This document shows positions 5,071 to 7,760 of a DNA stretch of 7,760 nt, in pieces (positions within the stretch are counted from its first letter, which is position 1; every line of letters starts with the position of its first letter). The notes beneath the pieces were generated by a model. It saw only the letters and a list, made by a program, of their open reading frames with translations. It was not told the DNA's origin and did no database searches. This DNA comes from Chloroflexota bacterium (GTDB lineage: Bacteria; Chloroflexota; Dehalococcoidia; DSTF01; JACRBR01), in contig JACRBR010000064.1 of the NCBI GenBank assembly GCA_016213125.1, positions 1-7,760 of the forward strand, written 5' to 3'. A program made the position numbers and the translations under genes.

Positions 5071-6783
5071 ATGTCCTCGATGTACTGGGATAGGTTCACG
5101 ACACGACGTGTCTCGCGCCGGCGGCTCCTGCAGTCCGCGGGCGTTGCCACGGCTGCTGCAGGCGCTGTGCTGCTGGTGGGCTGCGGCGGCGGCGGGCAAT
5201 CCCCTGCCCCGACGCCTGGGCTGCCCCCGCAGTCGGGCGATCTTTCGCAGCCCGACATCCTGAACCCGCTCGCTCCGCCCGTGCGCGGCGGTCGCTACGC
5301 GGTTTCGCTCAACGAGCCCTTCGATACGTTCGATCCGCACCTTGGCGTCGCGGGGTCGACGGACTTTTTTCCGCGTCTCTATAACAGCCTGGTCCATCAG
5401 TCGCCGACACGTCCGGAGTTCTTCTTCTACGATCTCGCCGAGTCGTACGAGAATCCGGACCCCCTGACCTGGAACTTCAAGATCCGCCCCGGTGTACGCA
5501 TCGGCCCTAACAGCCTCGGTGTGCCCGAGCGCGACCTGGGCCCCGACGATGTCGTCGCCACATTCGACCGCATCCGCAACGACGCCCGCACCAACAACGG
5601 CTCCTTCGTGAAACAGTACGTCGAGTCGGTCACGGCCAGCGGCGCCGTCGTGACGATTCGCACCTCGAAGCCCTACGCGTGGTTCCTCAGCCGGGTCGGC
5701 TCGTACTTCAACACCATTCCACCGCGCGAGCTTCTGGCGACTGACGCCGGCCTGGCGAAGCTGCGGGACCAGAGCGCTGGGGCGGGACCCTACCGGCTGG
5801 CATCCGCGGCCGAGGGCGAAGGCGCGGTGATGGAGCGCAACCCTGCCTACTATCGCAAGGATGATGCTTCCGGCCTGCAACTCCCGTACATCGACGCGAT
5901 CGACGCGAAGATCATCACCGACCGCTCCGCCGCGCGAACCGCGCTGTTCTCGGGCCAGATCCACTCTTACTACACCGACGGCAAGGCCGAGGCCGATGAG
6001 ATTCGCGGCCATGGCGACTTCTACATGGAAGAGATCCCTGGCTCGACGTTCATCTCGGCGGTCATGAATCCCGAGCGGCCGCCGTTCAACGACCCGCGCG
6101 CGCGACGCGCGCTTGCCCTCGCGCTCAACCGGCAGCAGTACGTGGACATCGTCTACCAGGGCGATGCGAAGCCCGACGGCCTCGTGCACTGGACGCTGGG
6201 CTCGTACGCCTACGACGGCGAGGAGCTGTCGCGCCGGCAGCCATTCGATGTCGCCGAGTCGAAGCGCCTCGCCGAGGCGGTCGGTGGCATGCGCGTTCCG
6301 TTCCTCTACCCCGCCGCCGTGACCCTCGACCAGCACGACTCCCACCTGCAGGTGTTCTTCGAGCAGATGAAGCAGGCCGGGATCGAGTTGGACCCGCAGC
6401 CCTTCGACCTGACGACGTGGCTCGAGAAGTACGTGGAAATCGATTACACGCTCACGCTCGCGCTGAACCAGGTGTACGAGACGCCTGAGATGCCGCTCGA
6501 CTTCCACAGAACCGGCGGGCCTCTCGGCGATCGCTCCTATTCGGCGGGACTGGGCGACGCCGATATCGACGCCGCCGTAGATCGCACGAAGCAGGCGCTC
6601 GATCCCGAGGAGCGGAAGTCGGCCGTGCTGGCCGCACAGGACCTCATCTGGTCGAAGGAGCCCGCATTCCTGCCGCTCGTGACGCCGTATCGATATCGTG
6701 CGCACAGCCGGAAGCTGCACGACATGCCCGCCGGTATCGGGACGAGCCATCTGTGGTTGACGACGATGTGGCTGGAGGCATGA
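5071..6783 (+). CDS. ABC transporter substrate-binding lipoprotein, family 5 (peptide/solute), with Tat signal
   Basis: Family-5 binding proteins capture peptides, nickel or other small solutes outside the membrane and deliver them to Dpp/Opp-type permeases. The 570-residue protein begins with a twin-arginine signal (SRRRLLQ, 15-21), a hydrophobic stretch (22-36) and a lipobox LVGC with the lipid-bearing Cys at 38. A Gly/Pro linker follows (about 39-72). The SBP_bac_5 domain runs from about 73: RGGRYAVSLNEPFDTFDPHLG, split here as RGGRYAVSLNEP and FDTFDPHLG, then FFPRLYNSLV, WNFKIRPGVRIGP, LGPDDVVATFDRI, SAGAGPYRL, DPRARRALALALNRQQYVD and the C-terminal EPAFLPLVTPYRY. ATG 5071 is chosen because AGGAAGGGAG (5052-5061) lies 9 nt upstream; ATG 5080 is the alternative. 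No permease or ATPase gene adjoins it in the window, so it is either an orphan or its partners lie elsewhere. The ligand cannot be told. Confidence 0.92.
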   Translation: MSSMYWDRFTTRRVSRRRLLQSAGVATAAAGAVLLVGCGGGGQSPAPTPGLPPQSGDLSQPDILNPLAPPVRGGRYAVSLNEPFDTFDPHLGVAGSTDFFPRLYNSLVHQSPTRPEFFFYDLAESYENPDPLTWNFKIRPGVRIGPNSLGVPERDLGPDDVVATFDRIRNDARTNNGSFVKQYVESVTASGAVVTIRTSKPYAWFLSRVGSYFNTIPPRELLATDAGLAKLRDQSAGAGPYRLASAAEGEGAVMERNPAYYRKDDASGLQLPYIDAIDAKIITDRSAARTALFSGQIHSYYTDGKAEADEIRGHGDFYMEEIPGSTFISAVMNPERPPFNDPRARRALALALNRQQYVDIVYQGDAKPDGLVHWTLGSYAYDGEELSRRQPFDVAESKRLAEAVGGMRVPFLYPAAVTLDQHDSHLQVFFEQMKQAGIELDPQPFDLTTWLEKYVEIDYTLTLALNQVYETPEMPLDFHRTGGPLGDRSYSAGLGDADIDAAVDRTKQALDPEERKSAVLAAQDLIWSKEPAFLPLVTPYRYRAHSRKLHDMPAGIGTSHLWLTTMWLEA

Positions 6784-6835
6784 ACGCATGTTTGTTAACG
6801 GATTCGCCGAAACGGTCGATTCCAGGCGCGTTCGG

Positions 6836-6864
6836 TTGCCGCTCCAGATTCGCGTTCATATAAT
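6836..6864 (+). promoter_or_regulatory. sigma70-type promoter of the usp-trkA unit
   Basis: TTGCCG (6836-6841, 4 of 6 to TTGACA), a 17-nt spacer and a perfect TATAAT (6859-6864) place the start of transcription near 6871. A 5-bp inverted repeat, CCCCT, loop GAGC, AGGGG (6874-6887), lies at the very start of the predicted transcript and could stabilise or regulate it. This is the best promoter in the window. Confidence 0.7.
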
Positions 6865-6908
6865 GCCCGGACGCCCCTGAGCAGGGGAGAGTTGGAGCGC
6901 AGGAGCCT

Positions 6909-7358
6909 GTGGCGACATCGGATCCGACGACGGGAGTACGCAACATCCTCGTGCCGGTCGACGGATCCCCCGCGAGCATGGACGCGGTCGCTCTGGCCTG
7001 CGGCATCGCGAAGAAGAACAAGGGCAAGGTGTACGCCGTCCACGTCATCGAAGTGCGGCGTTCCCTCCCCCTCGATGCGGACCTCACGGACGAGGCATCT
7101 TCGGGCGAGGACGTTCTGGTGCGTGCGGAGCGCGTGGCCCGGGACCTGGATTTCAAGGTAGAGGGCGAGCTGCTGCAGGCGCGGGAAGCCGGCCATGCAA
7201 TCGTCGATGAGGCGATGGAGCGCGGGGTCGATCTGATCCTGATGGGGGCGGAGCACAAAGCGCCCCTGGGCGAATACCAGATGGGACGGCTGACGCAGTA
7301 CGTCATGCGAGCCGCGCCCTGCAACGTTTGGCTGTGGCGTCACCCGGTACGCGAATAG
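6909..7358 (+). CDS. universal stress protein (UspA-like)
   Basis: Usp-domain proteins are small cytosolic alpha/beta dimers that help cells survive stress, and many bind ATP. The 149-residue product has the first strand and Asp of the fold (RNILVPVDGSPASMDAV, 11-27), KVYAVHVIEV (40-49), the AGHAIVDEAMERGVDLILMGAEH region (94-116), and the last strand APCNVWLWR (136-144). The nucleotide motif G-2x-G-9x-G-(S/T) is degenerate: Gly113, then His116 where Gly is expected, Gly126, then Arg127 in place of Ser/Thr. ATP binding is therefore doubtful. The start is GTG 6909; AGGAG (6901-6905) is only 3 nt away, and GGAG (6894-6897) at 11 nt may be the working site. No other start keeps the first strand. 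It lies 21 bp before a TrkA-type gene, so a role in potassium or osmotic response is plausible. Confidence 0.9.
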   Translation: MATSDPTTGVRNILVPVDGSPASMDAVALACGIAKKNKGKVYAVHVIEVRRSLPLDADLTDEASSGEDVLVRAERVARDLDFKVEGELLQAREAGHAIVDEAMERGVDLILMGAEHKAPLGEYQMGRLTQYVMRAAPCNVWLWRHPVRE

Positions 7359-7379
7359 CCGGACGAAGGTGGGAGCAAC

Positions 7380-7760
7380 GTGAAGGTCGTCATCATGGGC
7401 TGCGGTCGGGTCGGTGCCGCCCTCGCAGCGGATCTCAGTAGCGAGGGCCACGAGGTCCTCGTACTCGACACCGATCCGTCGGCCTTCCGCTTCCTCCCGG
7501 ACAGCTTCACCGGCACCACGTTCGTCGGCAACGGCCTCGATATGGACGTGCTCGAGAAGGTCCGGCTCCGGGACGCCGACGCCTTTGTCAGCGCCACCCG
7601 CGGGGACAACCGCAACGTCATGGCCGCACAGATGGCCAAGCACGTGTTCGGCGTTAAGGTTGTCGCCAGCCGCGTCTTCGACCCCCTGCGCGAGGAGATG
7701 TACCGGAACATGGGCCTCCGTACGATTTTCCCCACGCGTGTCCAAGCGAAGCGCCTCAAG
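7380..7760 (+). CDS. trkA: TrkA-type potassium transport regulator, NAD-binding (RCK/KTN) domain, C-terminus cut by the window edge
   Basis: TrkA proteins are cytosolic, ligand-binding subunits that gate Trk/Ktr potassium uptake channels in response to NAD(H) or ATP. The 127 visible residues form the RCK N-terminal Rossmann fold: strand MKVVIM, the loop GCGRVG (7-12, GxGxxG), and Asp30 at the end of the second strand (VLVLD), which contacts the adenosine ribose. FVGNGLDMDVL and DADAFVSATRGDNRNVMAAQMAK follow, split here as DADAFVSATRG and DNRNVMAAQMAK; these are typical of the family. The frame is still open at the right edge, so the second half, with a possible TrkA-C domain, is outside. The start is GTG 7380, with TGGGAG (7370-7375) 4 nt upstream. 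It is 21 bp after the usp stop and probably co-transcribed with it. The symbol is by family; paralogues are common. Confidence 0.9.
   Translation, partial: MKVVIMGCGRVGAALAADLSSEGHEVLVLDTDPSAFRFLPDSFTGTTFVGNGLDMDVLEKVRLRDADAFVSATRGDNRNVMAAQMAKHVFGVKVVASRVFDPLREEMYRNMGLRTIFPTRVQAKRLK

Noticed and set aside
3318..5258. A 646-codon open frame on the minus strand opposite cysE and cysS
   Set aside because: It is antisense to two unmistakable conserved genes. Its predicted protein is rich in Arg, Ala, Leu and Val without a recognisable domain, as expected for the complementary strand of GC-rich coding sequence.
6096..6112. GC-only near-palindrome (GCGCGC-GAC-GCGCGC) in the binding-protein gene
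   Set aside because: It encodes the conserved Arg/Ala-rich DPRARRAL segment, so coding constraint and high GC explain it.
4909..6789. A 626-codon open frame on the minus strand opposite the substrate-binding protein gene
   Set aside because: Same reason: it mirrors a clear conserved gene with a signal peptide and ribosome site, and its own product shows no known fold.
6807..6835. Imperfect hairpin (CCGAAACG with CGTTCGG, one bulge) after the binding-protein gene as a terminator
   Set aside because: A bulged stem with a long loop, no T-run, and overlap with the edge of the usp promoter make it too weak to call.
6788..6880. A 30-codon ORF between the binding-protein gene and usp, with GGAGG 9 nt upstream
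   Set aside because: The -35 and TATAAT promoter elements for usp lie inside it, its sequence shows no motif, and the GGAGG is part of the end of the upstream coding sequence. Probably chance.

Overview
The window is GC-rich, densely packed bacterial chromosome. Gene content points to a Chloroflexota-type bacterium, possibly near the Dehalococcoidia. The main hint is the cysteinyl-tRNA synthetase, whose N-terminal signature reads CGVTPYD...HIGHAMSYV, a form I associate with Chloroflexota. GTG and TTG starts, a Tat-type lipoprotein and a short EpsC-type serine acetyltransferase fit this but do not prove it. I see no mobile elements, CRISPR arrays, rRNA or tRNA genes.

Layout. Positions 1-1015 (minus strand) hold the N-terminal part of a LytR-CpsA-Psr (LCP) cell-wall transferase that runs off the left edge. 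After a 184-bp divergent intergenic region, 1200-2125 (plus) encodes an NAD(P)-binding Rossmann/SDR-type protein broken by a single-base frameshift near 1626-1629. It is followed at 25 bp by ispF (isoprenoid MEP pathway). A 187-bp leader then separates ispF from cysE and cysS, which overlap in a TTGA start/stop. A Tat-dependent family-5 substrate-binding lipoprotein (5071-6783) follows. A strong sigma70-type promoter then drives a universal stress protein gene and a TrkA-type potassium-channel regulator gene cut by the right edge.

The most interesting element is the ispF-cysE leader. It carries a 29-codon reading frame (2658-2747) with a good Shine-Dalgarno and a GTG start. The peptide ends CACPEGCPC, so four of its last nine codons are Cys. 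It sits directly upstream of the genes that make the cysteine precursor O-acetylserine (cysE) and charge tRNA-Cys (cysS). The Cys codons overlap a 9-bp RNA hairpin, and the cysE ribosome-binding site lies in a second perfect hairpin abutting its ATG. Part of the Cys-codon region can instead pair across the cysE ribosome-binding site. This looks like a cysteine-sensing leader-peptide attenuator acting through translation; there is no terminator U-tract. The analogous idea is known from other amino-acid leader peptides and from Cys-rich upstream ORFs in mycobacteria, but this arrangement over cysE-cysS is worth testing.

How the genes relate: cysE and cysS form a cysteine supply-and-use unit. 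usp and trkA probably form a potassium/stress module. ispF, the SDR gene and the LCP gene are housekeeping or envelope genes with no evident direct link to them.
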